Shown here: positions 43,199-53,197 of the stretch, piece after piece
How positions within the stretch are numbered: the first letter of the stretch is position 1
How the letters are laid out: every line of letters starts with the position of its first letter
From: an uncultured Alistipes sp.
GTDB taxonomy: Bacteria; Bacteroidota; Bacteroidia; Bacteroidales; Rikenellaceae
NCBI GenBank assembly: GCA_947177225.1
Contig: CAMWTS010000004.1
Coordinates: 22,496 to 86,495, forward strand
DNA: 64,000 nucleotides
Direction: 5' to 3'
Notes under the pieces: generated by a model
The model's database searches: none
Told to the model about the DNA's origin: nothing
What the model saw: the letters and a program-made list of their open reading frames with translations, nothing else
Made by a program: the position numbers and the translations under genes

Positions 43199-45724
43199 TT
43201 ACTCCTCTTCTCTGTGCTCCTGGAAGATTATGTTCTTGATGTTGACCTCGGTGCCGGCTACGTTGCCGCCGAAGTCGAAGAACAGGTTGATGCTCTCCAT
43301 GTCGATGCCGGCCATATTGGAAACCTTGTATACGAAGGTCTCATCGGCCGTCAGCGCATGACGATCGGCGAAATAGAACGTGCCGTCGTCACCCTCCTTG
43401 ACCAGTTTGATCGTCACACCGGGGTGATCCTCCGTCGAGGTCATCTCCAAATAGAAGTCGTAGGTCTTTGCCGAGCTCGACGACATCGTGGTGTGGAAAG
43501 CCACCTGTGCCTGCCACTGATCCGATGTAGCCTGAGGCAGCGATATGGTGTAGTCGTTGCCGTTGTCCTCGAAGTCGGGAGCTGCGATCTCCGACCAGTT
43601 CGGTGCGTAGAAATAGGTCATCGAGTAGGTCATCGAGAGCCACATGTTCTCTGCCGCCGTGGGATCGTAGATTGTCGTATCGCCCAATTTCGCCTTATTT
43701 ACCGACATGTCGAGCGTGCCGCCGTTGTCGACGAAAGTGAAGGTGTAGAAACCGGGTGTTGCGTTGAGCGTCTTGATGTTACCGTCGTCGTCGGGTATGT
43801 TGAACAGACCGTTGTCCTCGATAACGCCGTACTTGCTCTTTGTCCATTCGGGATCCCAGCCCTGGCAGCCGTATACCTTGATAGAGCCGCCCTCGGCTTT
43901 CATTGCCAGAGTGATGCGATAGGTGTTCTGGTCGATGCGAGCGCAAGGCAATGCACTCTCCGTCACCCAGCCGATTTGACCGTCGAGCGAGGGCTTGCCG
44001 CCGCCGTCGCCGATAATCCACAGATCGCCGTTGTTGGCATATGTTGCGGGCTCGCCGTTCTTCAAGGGCAGAGTCTTGAACCAAGTGCCGTCCCAGATGA
44101 TACGATACTCACCGCTTACAGCGTTGAATTTAAGAGTATTGGCATTGACCATCGTGAAGAAGTCGGGATCTACCCACACATCGTTGAGGTCGATGCCGGT
44201 GATGGCGATCTCGCCGTTCTGAGCAAGCGAAGTCTCCACCATGCCGTTTACGAACTCCTGACCGTCGAATGTTACGGTCTCGGGCTGAGCGTCGCGTGCT
44301 GTGAACTTATACTGCCATGCTATGCCGTCGAGATTAGATACCAGTGTGAGCTTGGTCTCGGTCAGCTCCGTCACGATGAACGTAGGATCGGTATATGCTG
44401 CGTCCGAAGGTATGTAACCGACGGTGAAGCCTTCGGGCAGAGTGATAGTGCCGTTGGCGAAGATGTAGTTGCCCTCCTGCGTGCTCCATGCGACAGAGTT
44501 GTCGGGCTCGGATCCGGTGTTGGGACCAACGAGCGTACAACCCCAGTTGACATAGATCAGACCGTCTGCGCCGGGATCGAATACATATCGTCCGTCGGGA
44601 TAGAACGTCAGCTCGTTGTCGTACATGCCGGCGTCGGCCTTCTCGTATGCCGATGCAGACCACCAGCCTGCGGGATTCTCGGCAGACTCTCCGCAACCGA
44701 GGTGACCGGCTGCCGCTGCGTCCATGATCCACACCTTACCCTCGGCAGTCGAGCCGGCGAGCATCTCCTCCTCGGTAACGACCTTGCCCACAGGTACGAA
44801 TTCGTAGTACCATGCGATACCGCCGCCGCCATTCTCCGTAGGAGTGTCCATCACCAGTTTCAGAGTCTTCTTGATAGACGACGTTGTGGTCTCCATGAAG
44901 CGGAAGCGAGGCTCGGCATATGCCGTGGGGTTGGGTATATAAGAGATGTTGGTGTTGTCGGGCAGTACGAGATAGATCTCCTCGATACCGGCATCGTTCC
45001 ACTTCTGCTCGATAGAGTAAGTGGTGGTGTAGGTCTCGATAGGAGCCAGATAATCCTCGTCGTTGCCGGCGTAATACTCCGGCTTGTAACCCGAATCCTT
45101 GTTGACGTAAACCATGCCGTCGGCACCCGGATCGAACGTATATTCGCCGTCGACGGTGAAGGTCAGCATATCGTCGTAGAGCTGAGGCTTCTCGCCGGCC
45201 TTGGCGGCATACCACTCGGTGGGATTGTTGCCGGTCTGGCCACAGCCGAAGTGACCGTCTGCGGTCGAGTTCCACTGCCAGTTCTGCGTGCTGTTGTTAG
45301 AGAGTGCCTTCATGTAGGGCGAGGCATCGAACGGATCGTGATAGTCTTTGTCCATGGTGAACTCCACCATCTTCGATCCCACCGATATACCGTTGCGGTT
45401 ATAGGCTTTGAGCTCTACCTGATGAATACCCTTGTCGCGGATACGCAGCGTGACTCCATTCTGAGTATAGGCATACTTCTTCGAAGCCTTGCCGTCGATG
45501 GGTTCGTCGCCGAAGATCCACATGGGTACCATTCCGCTGTTGTCGATCGAGAAGGTCACCAGGTTCTGCTCCTGGTCGATCTCGATTCGGGGCATGAGAT
45601 CCGACGCCTGAGGCAGCTCGTTGATGTTCGGTTCGGGATAGTCCGTAGTACAACCGATCGCCAACAGAGGCAGCGCCAGCGCGAAAGTTATATTTTTCCA
45701 AAATCTTTTCATATCCATATTCAT
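43199..45724 (-). CDS. Surface glycan-binding lipoprotein with duplicated domain
   Basis: An 841-residue lipoprotein (Cys25 in L-A-I-G-C). A PKD-like domain (~38-125) is followed by two related modules (~151-310 and ~333-475), each opening with a G-H-F/L-G-C-G segment and containing F-D-P-G-A-D-G-x-x-Y-V-N. A DUF5121/SusF-like stretch (~480-690) and a C-terminal beta-sandwich with the look of a carbohydrate-binding module (~695-841) complete it. Its place directly after susD is where such loci encode the glycan-binding protein that holds polysaccharide near SusCD. No catalytic residues seen. Confidence 0.85.
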   Translation of the reverse strand: MNMDMKRFWKNITFALALPLLAIGCTTDYPEPNINELPQASDLMPRIEIDQEQNLVTFSIDNSGMVPMWIFGDEPIDGKASKKYAYTQNGVTLRIRDKGIHQVELKAYNRNGISVGSKMVEFTMDKDYHDPFDASPYMKALSNNSTQNWQWNSTADGHFGCGQTGNNPTEWYAAKAGEKPQLYDDMLTFTVDGEYTFDPGADGMVYVNKDSGYKPEYYAGNDEDYLAPIETYTTTYSIEQKWNDAGIEEIYLVLPDNTNISYIPNPTAYAEPRFRFMETTTSSIKKTLKLVMDTPTENGGGGIAWYYEFVPVGKVVTEEEMLAGSTAEGKVWIMDAAAAGHLGCGESAENPAGWWSASAYEKADAGMYDNELTFYPDGRYVFDPGADGLIYVNWGCTLVGPNTGSEPDNSVAWSTQEGNYIFANGTITLPEGFTVGYIPSDAAYTDPTFIVTELTETKLTLVSNLDGIAWQYKFTARDAQPETVTFDGQEFVNGMVETSLAQNGEIAITGIDLNDVWVDPDFFTMVNANTLKFNAVSGEYRIIWDGTWFKTLPLKNGEPATYANNGDLWIIGDGGGKPSLDGQIGWVTESALPCARIDQNTYRITLAMKAEGGSIKVYGCQGWDPEWTKSKYGVIEDNGLFNIPDDDGNIKTLNATPGFYTFTFVDNGGTLDMSVNKAKLGDTTIYDPTAAENMWLSMTYSMTYFYAPNWSEIAAPDFEDNGNDYTISLPQATSDQWQAQVAFHTTMSSSSAKTYDFYLEMTSTEDHPGVTIKLVKEGDDGTFYFADRHALTADETFVYKVSNMAGIDMESINLFFDFGGNVAGTEVNIKNIIFQEHREEE

Positions 45725-45745
45725 TTAGATATATAATACACTCTG

Positions 45746-47251
45746 TTAGTAGTTGTTTTGTACGATGTTGGGATCCTTGTCGCACTCCGACTGAGGTATA
45801 GGCCAGTATTTCTTCGACTCGGTCCAGTCGGTCTGACGATACTCGTGGTTGGCGGCGCGAAGCACGGTTGCGGCCTGTCCGCTGCGCACCAGATCCCAGT
45901 AACGCTTACCCTCGCCGACGAACTCCTTGTGACGCTCCTCGATGATGGCCTCGCGCGAGGTGTCGGTGTCGGTGCAGTGTGCACGGTCGCGCACCTGCTT
46001 CAAGTATGACGAACCGTCCTGGCCGCACAAGACAGCCAGCTCGGCTGCGTTGAGCAGGGTCTCTGCGTAACGATATATACGCTGGTTGTTGCCCTGGTTC
46101 ATGTTGGGATCGCCCAGATAACCGTGGTTGCCGTTGACGCGGGCGATGTACTTCAACAGGAAGTAGCCCGTGTCCTGCCAGCGCGGTGAGCGGGTGGCTC
46201 CGGTCTCGGCTGCGAACTTGTCCCAGTTGAGGATACCGCCGTCACGACGTATATCGCCCTCCTCATACATGTCGTAAGCCGATTGTGCCACGGGGCCGAA
46301 TCCCCAGCCGTCGGAGAAGGTGGTCGAGCAGCCTGCTATACCGATCAATATGGGATAGACCGTACCGCCGGTTGCGATAGGAGCGTCCCATGAGCGTACA
46401 CCGCCCTCAGAGATGTAGTTGATCTCCCAGATAGACTCGGGGCACCATTCGCCGCTTTCGAGCCAGATGCCTGCGAAATCGTCCATGAGGCTGTACTGTG
46501 TCGACGAGATGATCTCCTTCATGTAATCGAGTGCCTTAGAGTAGCGGGTGTCGTCGTTCTGATACATCACCACCTCGGCGTAGAGCATGTAGGCCATGGC
46601 CTGCGATACTCGTCCCTCCTCGCCGGCAGCGACCTTCATCGGCAGTGCATTCATGTCGATAGCCTCTTCCAGGCGGGTTGCGATTCTTTCGTATACTTCG
46701 TCGTGACCGAGCTGTGAAGTGAAATAGGGCGATTCGAGGTTCTGATCGTAGTAGGGTATGTTACCCCAGAACTTCCACAGAATGTTGTAGTAGTAGGCTT
46801 TCAACACCGTAGCCTCGGCCTTGTAGCGAGCCTTTTTCTCGTCGCTCATTCCCGGTACGCCGTCGACATGCTCCAAAACGACGCATGCGCGGTTGATACC
46901 TGAGTAGGCGATGGTCCATATCGTGTTGCAGCAATCGGTCGATGTTGCCGTGTAGTAGTGCGTTTTGACCAGTATAGGCTGGTCGCCCTCGTTGGATCCA
47001 CCGCAGTAGATGTCGTCGGCCATGATGTCCGATACGAGGTTGAGGTTGTCGTACTGGTAGAAGTAGTCGAACCATTGGAGCGGATCGTAGGCGGCCATCA
47101 GACCCTGATACATGCGATCCTCGTTGATAAAATATTCGTCGAGCGGCTCCGAAGAGTTATGCGTTACGGTAATGAAATCCTTGCCGCATGACGAAAACAG
47201 CATGACTGCAATCGAGCTAAGCGCTATAATTGTTTTTTTCATAATCATCAT
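45746..47251 (-). CDS. susD: SusD/RagB-family nutrient-binding lipoprotein
   Basis: A 501-residue outer-membrane lipoprotein (L-F-S-S-C, Cys22) that lids the SusC transporter. The N-terminal SusD-like region, TPR helices (K-A-R-Y-K-A-E-A-T-V-L-K-A-Y-Y-Y) and C-terminal R-H-K-E-F-V-G-E-G-K-R-Y-W-D segment are diagnostic. An alternative start is the ATG at 47242. It follows susC by 12 bases. Confidence 0.96.
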   Translation of the reverse strand: MMIMKKTIIALSSIAVMLFSSCGKDFITVTHNSSEPLDEYFINEDRMYQGLMAAYDPLQWFDYFYQYDNLNLVSDIMADDIYCGGSNEGDQPILVKTHYYTATSTDCCNTIWTIAYSGINRACVVLEHVDGVPGMSDEKKARYKAEATVLKAYYYNILWKFWGNIPYYDQNLESPYFTSQLGHDEVYERIATRLEEAIDMNALPMKVAAGEEGRVSQAMAYMLYAEVVMYQNDDTRYSKALDYMKEIISSTQYSLMDDFAGIWLESGEWCPESIWEINYISEGGVRSWDAPIATGGTVYPILIGIAGCSTTFSDGWGFGPVAQSAYDMYEEGDIRRDGGILNWDKFAAETGATRSPRWQDTGYFLLKYIARVNGNHGYLGDPNMNQGNNQRIYRYAETLLNAAELAVLCGQDGSSYLKQVRDRAHCTDTDTSREAIIEERHKEFVGEGKRYWDLVRSGQAATVLRAANHEYRQTDWTESKKYWPIPQSECDKDPNIVQNNY

Positions 47252-47263
47252 TCGGTTTTAAGA

Positions 47264-50200
47264 TTAGAAAGTAAGGTTTACACCCACTGAGAACGTGCGT
47301 GACTGCGGATATACGCCGCGGTCTACGCCGACCTCGGTGCCGTAGCCTGAGTTGCTGCCCGTAACCTCGGGGTCGCAACCGGTGTAGTTGGTCAGCGTGA
47401 AGAGGTTCTCGGCCTGTACGTAGATTCTCAGACGTGAGATGCCGGCCTTCTTGGTAAGATCCTGAGGCAGCGTGTAACCCAGCTGTACGTTACGTGCACG
47501 CAGGAACGAACCGTCTTCGAGCCACAGATCCGATACTCGGTAGTTCTCGTTGGCCGAGTCGAACGTGAAGCGGGGATAGGTGTTGGTCGTGCCCTCGCCA
47601 GTCCAGCGGTTGAGAATGGTCTTGGGAAGGTTGATGTAATAGAGGTCGGTACGACGCGTTACGTTGAATACCTGGCAGTTTCCGGCCTGACCCTGCAACA
47701 GAATGTTGAGGTCGATGCCTTTCCACTCGAAGCCGAGGTTGAGTCCGAACGTCCAGTCGGGGATACCCTTGCCGATCATGGTGCGGTCGTCGTCGTTGAT
47801 CGAGCCGCTGTTGTCTATGTCGACGAAGCGTACGTCACCGGGCTGGGCATTGGGCTGCAACAGCTCGCCGTTGGCATTTACGTGTGCATTGACCTCGTCC
47901 ATGTTCTGGAAGATACCGTCGGTCTTGAAGCCGTAGAAGTAGGGGAACGGCAGGCCTACCACACCACGTGTCAGCTGGCCGATCTTGTGGCTCGAACCGT
48001 AGAGCGAAGTTGCGTCGTCGCCCAGATATGTCAGCTTGTTCTTGTTGTAGGTGGCGTTGGCCGATACGTGCCACTTGAAGTCGCGTGCCGAATCGCGATA
48101 GCCCAACTCCATCTCCACACCGTAGTTCTTCATGTCGCCGAGGTTACCCGTAGGAGCAGAGTCGCCTGCATATCCCGGAACGGGCATTGCCAGCAGCATA
48201 CCCTTGGTCTTCTTGTCGTAGTAGTCGACGGTGAATGTGATGCGGTTGTTGAGGAATGCCAGGTCGAGACCTACGTCCACCTGACGCGACTCCTCCCATT
48301 TTACGTCGGGATTGGCCAGACCCGAAGGCTTGCTGCCGATTACGATCGACTCGCTGCCGTTGGCACCCGAACCGAGTACGTAGTTGTTGCCCGAATTCAT
48401 GTAGACGGCGTAGGTGAAGTCGCCGATGGCATCGTTACCGTTGATACCCCACGATGCACGCAGCTTCATTACAGACAACCAGTCTATGCCGCGCATGAAC
48501 GACTCGTTCTTGATGTTCCATGCTGCGCTGACCGACGGGAAGTTACCCCATTTGTTGTTGTCGCCGAAGCGGCTCGAACCGTCACGGCGTATCGTGGCCT
48601 CGATCATGTAACGCTCGTCGAAGTTGTAAGATACGCGGGCGAAGTAAGAGGCCAGACGATAGGGGATAGAGTTCCAGCTGCCCCAGCCGTTGCGGTCGCC
48701 GTCGGGCTGCTGACCCAGAGTGTTGTTTACGGTGATCTTCCAGCTGTCGTAGGGATACATCAGACCCTTGGCCGATGCGCCCACGTTCATCGATGACGAC
48801 GACAGAGCCGACTGACCGATCATTGCGCTGATGCTGTGCTTGCCGAAGGTCTTCTCGTAAGAGAGGACGTTCTCCACCTGCCACAGCAGCGAGCGGTTCA
48901 TCGACTGCCATGCCGAAGTGGCGTAGTTGGTCTTCTCGATGATGGTCTCATTGCCGTCCTTGTCGTAGGTGATGTTCTCGGTGATGGTGTCGTAAGAGTA
49001 GTTCTTCGACGAGAGGAAATACTGCTGAGAGTGGCCGTAGCTGCCCCAGAATGCGAGGTCGAGACCTACCGACGAACGGAATTTAAGGCCGTCGACGATC
49101 TGCAACTCGCCCACGAAGTTGGTCACGAACTTGTCGGTGTGATACTTCTCGCCCGGCAACTCCAAGGCTGCCAGCGGGTTGGTCTGCTCATTATAGATAG
49201 AACCGTCGGCGATGGTGTAGGGACGTCCGTTCTTGTCGCGCACGATGTAGTCGTAGCCGTCGGGATAGAGGGTCTTGTACGACTCCTCGGTTTCGGCATC
49301 GGCGAAGATGGGCAACAGCGGCGACATTCCGATGGCCGAACCCAGCGGTGAACCGTACTCCGAGTTGGTCGATATACCCATAGATAATATACGCGCGTAA
49401 GAGGCCGAAGTCTGTACGGTAAGTTTGTTGAGCCAGTCGCGCTCTTTCGACTTGTCGAATACCGTTACGCCGATGTTGGCGCGAACGGTGATACGCTCGT
49501 ACTTCGAACGGTCGAAGTTGCCGCCGATCGTACCCTCGCGGGTGAGATAGCCTGCCGACAGAGCGTAGTTGACGCGCTCGGTGGCACCGCTGATCGTCAG
49601 GTCGTGCTTCATCACGGGAGCGTTGTCATTGAAGATGGCTCCGACCCAGTCCGTACCCTCGCCGAACTCGTAGGGATTGTCGTAGATGGGGCGGCTGCCG
49701 TTGTTCAGGTAGCCCTCGTTCATCATGATGGCATACTCGGTGGCGTTCAACACCTGAGGCTTGCGCCACGGATTCTGCCAACCGTACGAGAAGTCGTAGT
49801 TGATGCGTGCCGAACCCATCTGGCCGCGCTTGGTGGTGACAAGGATAACACCGTTGGCACCGCGGGCACCGTAGACAGCACCCGATGCGGCATCTTTCAA
49901 TACCTCGATACGCTCGATGTCATTGGGGTTGAGGTAGTCGATACCGCCCGATATGGCAAGACCGTCGACGATGTACAACGGATCCGAACCGTGGATAGAA
50001 CCCACACCGCGGATACGTACCTGCGAGCTTGCATCGGGAGCACCCGAATTCTGCGTAACGGTCACACCCGAAGTCATACCCTGCAACAGGTTGTCGATAC
50101 GTGTGTTCGACTGCGTTTTCAGGTTCTCGGCCGTGATACTCGATATAGAGGCCGAAACGACGCTCTTCTTCTGTGTACCGTAACCCACGACAACGATCTC

Positions 50201-50518
50201 GTCGATGTTTTGGGTGTCGTCCAGCAAAACGATGTCATAAACGGTCTTTCCCCCCCCCACGGCGACGTGCTGCGTCTGATAACCGAGGAACGAGACCACG
50301 AGCGTTGCGCTCTGCTGCGGGACGTTGATGACGAACGAGCCGTCGATGTTGCTCGAAACGCCGATCGAAGTACCCTCGACCGAGACAGCCGCTCCGATGA
50401 TCGGATCGCCTGCCGAGTCCTTGACGGTACCTGTCACTTGTCGGGTTTGTGCATAGGCACTGCCCGCCATCGCCATAATCGCGAAGATCATAACGATTTT
50501 GAAAGTCAAGTTTTTCAT
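47264..50518 (-). CDS. susC: SusC/RagA-family TonB-dependent transporter
   Basis: A 1084-residue outer-membrane importer: signal peptide to A-Y-A-Q (~24), a carboxypeptidase D-like regulatory domain (~27-100), the signature D-E-I-V-V-V-G-Y-G-T-Q (~107-117), a TonB plug (~118-230, with L-Q-G-M-T-S-G-V and I-R-G) and a 22-strand barrel ending in aromatic-rich V-G-V-N-L-T-F. It imports oligosaccharides with SusD. The coding strand has nine consecutive G at 50250-50258 (codons for V-G-G-G-K), so slippage would frameshift the gene early. Confidence 0.97.
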   Translation of the reverse strand: MKNLTFKIVMIFAIMAMAGSAYAQTRQVTGTVKDSAGDPIIGAAVSVEGTSIGVSSNIDGSFVINVPQQSATLVVSFLGYQTQHVAVGGGKTVYDIVLLDDTQNIDEIVVVGYGTQKKSVVSASISSITAENLKTQSNTRIDNLLQGMTSGVTVTQNSGAPDASSQVRIRGVGSIHGSDPLYIVDGLAISGGIDYLNPNDIERIEVLKDAASGAVYGARGANGVILVTTKRGQMGSARINYDFSYGWQNPWRKPQVLNATEYAIMMNEGYLNNGSRPIYDNPYEFGEGTDWVGAIFNDNAPVMKHDLTISGATERVNYALSAGYLTREGTIGGNFDRSKYERITVRANIGVTVFDKSKERDWLNKLTVQTSASYARILSMGISTNSEYGSPLGSAIGMSPLLPIFADAETEESYKTLYPDGYDYIVRDKNGRPYTIADGSIYNEQTNPLAALELPGEKYHTDKFVTNFVGELQIVDGLKFRSSVGLDLAFWGSYGHSQQYFLSSKNYSYDTITENITYDKDGNETIIEKTNYATSAWQSMNRSLLWQVENVLSYEKTFGKHSISAMIGQSALSSSSMNVGASAKGLMYPYDSWKITVNNTLGQQPDGDRNGWGSWNSIPYRLASYFARVSYNFDERYMIEATIRRDGSSRFGDNNKWGNFPSVSAAWNIKNESFMRGIDWLSVMKLRASWGINGNDAIGDFTYAVYMNSGNNYVLGSGANGSESIVIGSKPSGLANPDVKWEESRQVDVGLDLAFLNNRITFTVDYYDKKTKGMLLAMPVPGYAGDSAPTGNLGDMKNYGVEMELGYRDSARDFKWHVSANATYNKNKLTYLGDDATSLYGSSHKIGQLTRGVVGLPFPYFYGFKTDGIFQNMDEVNAHVNANGELLQPNAQPGDVRFVDIDNSGSINDDDRTMIGKGIPDWTFGLNLGFEWKGIDLNILLQGQAGNCQVFNVTRRTDLYYINLPKTILNRWTGEGTTNTYPRFTFDSANENYRVSDLWLEDGSFLRARNVQLGYTLPQDLTKKAGISRLRIYVQAENLFTLTNYTGCDPEVTGSNSGYGTEVGVDRGVYPQSRTFSVGVNLTF

Positions 50519-51184
50519 AGGCTTTTGTTAGATAATTAATGTTTAGGTGAAAATTTGTGTCGATTGTTTTTTTGCGGCTGTCGAGCCGCCGGTTGAGTGT
50601 TTTAAGTTTGTAGTTTTCTGGTATGTAAATGTTTTATGATTTCGGTAGTTCAAAATTAATTAATTAAAAAGTATTGAGCAAGAGATTGTCGCGCGGGTTT
50701 GGGACAAATATAGGCTTTTTAAGAGTTATATGATTGATAATCAGTTGTAGTATGCGTATTATAGGGCTTAAAAAGTGGATATCGTCGGAGTTGCTGGTTC
50801 GGGGCGGAAAACGACTTTTTCGAAAAGTGGATTTAAAAAATTTAATTAATATGCAATACATTGATTATCAATGCTTGTTCTCTTGGCGGCGCTGCGTAAA
50901 AAGTGGAATAATGTGGAGTTTTATGCGGTTTGCACCCCAGTTTTTAGGCGTTGAACAGGCTCCTTTTCGATGCTGAATCGGGTGATTTCGGCCGGCCGGT
51001 TTATCTCTCTTGTACTCTATGTGTTTTGCCCTATCGCATGTCGGTGAGAATCCGCGTGCGGCAGTATGTCCCGGTATTGTTGGCGAGACGAAAATGCTTG
51101 GCCGCAGGACTGTCTGTCTTGCTCCGTCGTTATATGCGGCGGGAAGATGGGGCGTATGATTATGTGCGTGGCAGCAGCATTAAA
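50519..51184. other. susC upstream region without a gene
   Basis: About 660 bases with no credible ORF. Minus-strand TATATTTG at 50705-50712 is a likely -7 box, giving a susC leader of ~180 bases that contains a GCGGCT/AGCCGC hairpin. Dyads nearby: CTTTTTAAG (50714-50722) with CTTAAAAAG (50766-50774), and CATTGAT-T-ATCAATG (50859-50873), with a related TTGATAATCA at ~50734. They could bind a regulator. The region is AT-rich from 50640 to 50870. Confidence 0.5.
50705..50712 (-). promoter_or_regulatory. Candidate susC -7 box
   Basis: Minus-strand TATATTTG without a TTTG at -33, which fits a promoter needing an activator. Confidence 0.5.
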
Positions 51185-51223
51185 AAACGTCCGGACAAGA
51201 CTCGCATGCTTGTCCGGACGTTT
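51185..51223 (-). terminator. Terminator of the decarboxylase operon
   Basis: Perfect 15-base arms (51185-51199 and 51209-51223), followed on the minus strand by six T. Confidence 0.9.
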
Positions 51224-51246
51224 GATTGCTATATGGGTAATACCTA

Positions 51247-52707
51247 TTACATGGGGAAGAACGAGAGCAGAATACCGGCGGCTACGGCCGAGCCTATCAC
51301 ACCGGCCACATTGGGACCCATGGCGTGCATCAGCAGGAAGTTGCCGGGGTTGTACTTCTGTCCGACGGTCTGCGACACGCGTGCGGCCATCGGGACGGCC
51401 GATACGCCTGCCGAACCGATCAGCGGGTTGATCTTGTCCTTGCTGAACAGATTGATGATCTTGGCAAGAATGACACCCGATGCCGAACCGAGCGAGAATG
51501 CCAACACACCCATCACCATGATCTCGATGGTTTGCAGGCTGAGGAACGTCGCAGCAGTTGCCGTGGCACCTACCGAGATGCCGAGGAAGATGGTTACGAT
51601 GTTCATCAACTCGTTCTGTACGGTTTTGCTCAGTCGTTCGGTGACGCCGCTCTCTTTGAGCAGGTTGCCCAACATAAGGCAGCCGATGAGCGGTGCGGCC
51701 GAGGGCAGCAGCAGCGAAATGATGATAGTGATGACGATCGGGAAGAGTATCTTCTCGGTCTTCGACACGTTGCGCAGCTGTTTCATCTCGATCTTACGCT
51801 CCTTTTCGGTTGTCAATGCCTTCATGATGGGCGGCTGGATAACCGGAACCAGAGCCATATAAGAGTATGCCGCAACGGCGATAGGAGCAAGCAGCGACGG
51901 AGCCAGTTTCGACGTAAGATAGATCGAGGTGGGACCGTCGGCACCGCCGATGATACCTATCGAACCGGCCTCCCAGTAGTTGAAACCGAGTGCCAGTGCG
52001 CCGAGGAATGTGGCGAATATGCCGAACTGTGCTGCGGCGCCCAGAAGCAGGCTCTTGGGATTGGCGATCAGTGGACCGAAGTCGGTCATGGCACCTACGC
52101 CGACGAATATTATACAGGGGTATATACCCAGCTTGACACCGAGATAGAGGTAGTCGATCAATCCGGCCGGATTGTTATGGTCGGCAAACATGCTCCAATG
52201 TACATGTCCGTCTGCGAACAATGCCTCGTGGAACATGTTGGCACCCGGCAGGTTGGTGAGCAACATACCGAAAGCTATGGGCAGCAGCAACAGCGGCTCG
52301 AACTTCTTGACTATGGCCAGATAGAGCAGAACCAGCGAGATGATTATCATGATGATGAATCCGTAACGCTGAATGAATCCCTCGAATCCCTCTTTGGCCT
52401 GATCCTCGTCGATGACGGGCACGAAACCGGTCTCCTCGACGAACTTCGACAGGGTCTTGCCAACGTCGAACGTGTCATCGAAATCCTTGTTGTCTCTTTT
52501 GGTCATGGCCGCGTCGGCACTCTCCGATGTCGTGTACTCGATATCGGGTGCAGACTCGGCGATCACATTCTGTTCCGGAGCGACAGTGTCGTCGGCGATC
52601 TCCATGGCGAGAGTCTCGTCGACCGGCACGGAAGCCGATGCCGGCGAAACCGACATGATGACAGCAGCTGCGGCGAGTAACGAAAACAGTAACTTAACGC
52701 TCTTCAT
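51247..52707 (-). CDS. mmdB: Na+-translocating decarboxylase subunit beta, N-terminally extended
   Basis: The membrane subunit that couples decarboxylation of the carboxybiotin to Na+ export. The core (from ~105 to the end) matches OadB/MmdB/Gcd[22 protein letters not shown], and many membrane helices. Residues 1-~105 are unusual: a Sec signal peptide (M-K-S-V-K-L-L-F ... A-S-A) and a polar acidic stretch before the first core helix. The gene order with MmdA, C, D and epimerase indicates methylmalonyl-CoA as substrate. The open frame reaches 52746, but 52707 gives the signal peptide. Confidence 0.92.
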   Translation of the reverse strand: MKSVKLLFSLLAAAAVIMSVSPASASVPVDETLAMEIADDTVAPEQNVIAESAPDIEYTTSESADAAMTKRDNKDFDDTFDVGKTLSKFVEETGFVPVIDEDQAKEGFEGFIQRYGFIIMIIISLVLLYLAIVKKFEPLLLLPIAFGMLLTNLPGANMFHEALFADGHVHWSMFADHNNPAGLIDYLYLGVKLGIYPCIIFVGVGAMTDFGPLIANPKSLLLGAAAQFGIFATFLGALALGFNYWEAGSIGIIGGADGPTSIYLTSKLAPSLLAPIAVAAYSYMALVPVIQPPIMKALTTEKERKIEMKQLRNVSKTEKILFPIVITIIISLLLPSAAPLIGCLMLGNLLKESGVTERLSKTVQNELMNIVTIFLGISVGATATAATFLSLQTIEIMVMGVLAFSLGSASGVILAKIINLFSKDKINPLIGSAGVSAVPMAARVSQTVGQKYNPGNFLLMHAMGPNVAGVIGSAVAAGILLSFFPM

Positions 52708-52729
52708 TGTTTCAAAGATTATCCGTTTT

Positions 52730-53158
52730 CTACTCCAAATCAACAAGTGCTTCGCCCTGCTGAACGGCCTTGCCCTCCTGTACGTAGAGTTTCTTGACCG
52801 TACCTGCGGCAGGCGCGAGGATCTCGTTCTCCATCTTCATGGCCTCCAATACGAGCAGTACGTCGCCTGCATTGACTTTGGCACCCTCCTGAACGTTGAC
52901 TTTGGCAACGTTACCGGGCAGCGGTGCCTTGATCGAACCGGCATTGCCCGATAACTCGATTGTGGGCTCGACAAACGTGTCGGCGGAAGTCGACTGGCGC
53001 TTGGGCGCAGCGATTTTGGGTGATGCTATCGCCTCCTCTTTCTCCACTTCGACGGTATATGCCTTGCCGTTGAGCTCGATAGAGGCCACATTGTGCTCCT
53101 TCTCCGATACTACGGCCTCGTAGCTCTTTCCGTTTATCTTGAATTTAAGTTTTTGCAT
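52730..53158 (-). CDS. mmdC: Biotin carboxyl carrier subunit of methylmalonyl-CoA decarboxylase
   Basis: A 142-residue carrier: an N-terminal beta part (1-40), a Pro/Ala/Ser linker (~43-70) and a biotinyl domain (~73-142) with the biotinylated Lys in E-A-M-K-M (~106-110). Biotin accepts the carboxyl group from methylmalonyl-CoA and delivers it to MmdB. It may also serve propionyl-CoA carboxylase-type reactions. Confidence 0.92.
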   Translation of the reverse strand: MQKLKFKINGKSYEAVVSEKEHNVASIELNGKAYTVEVEKEEAIASPKIAAPKRQSTSADTFVEPTIELSGNAGSIKAPLPGNVAKVNVQEGAKVNAGDVLLVLEAMKMENEILAPAAGTVKKLYVQEGKAVQQGEALVDLE

Positions 53159-53197
53159 ATAGAGTTTTTGTTGTTTTATAGAGTTGTTGGGTGCTTG

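Noticed and set aside
43190..45736. An 848-codon open frame on the plus strand, antisense to the glycan-binding protein gene
   Set aside because: It mirrors the third-position bias of a GC-rich gene on the other strand; its protein is rich in Arg/His/Cys/Val with no domain, and the minus-strand gene has a lipobox and clear modules. Similar long antisense frames at 39363-41444, 60450-62291 and 4118-5629 were dropped for the same reason.
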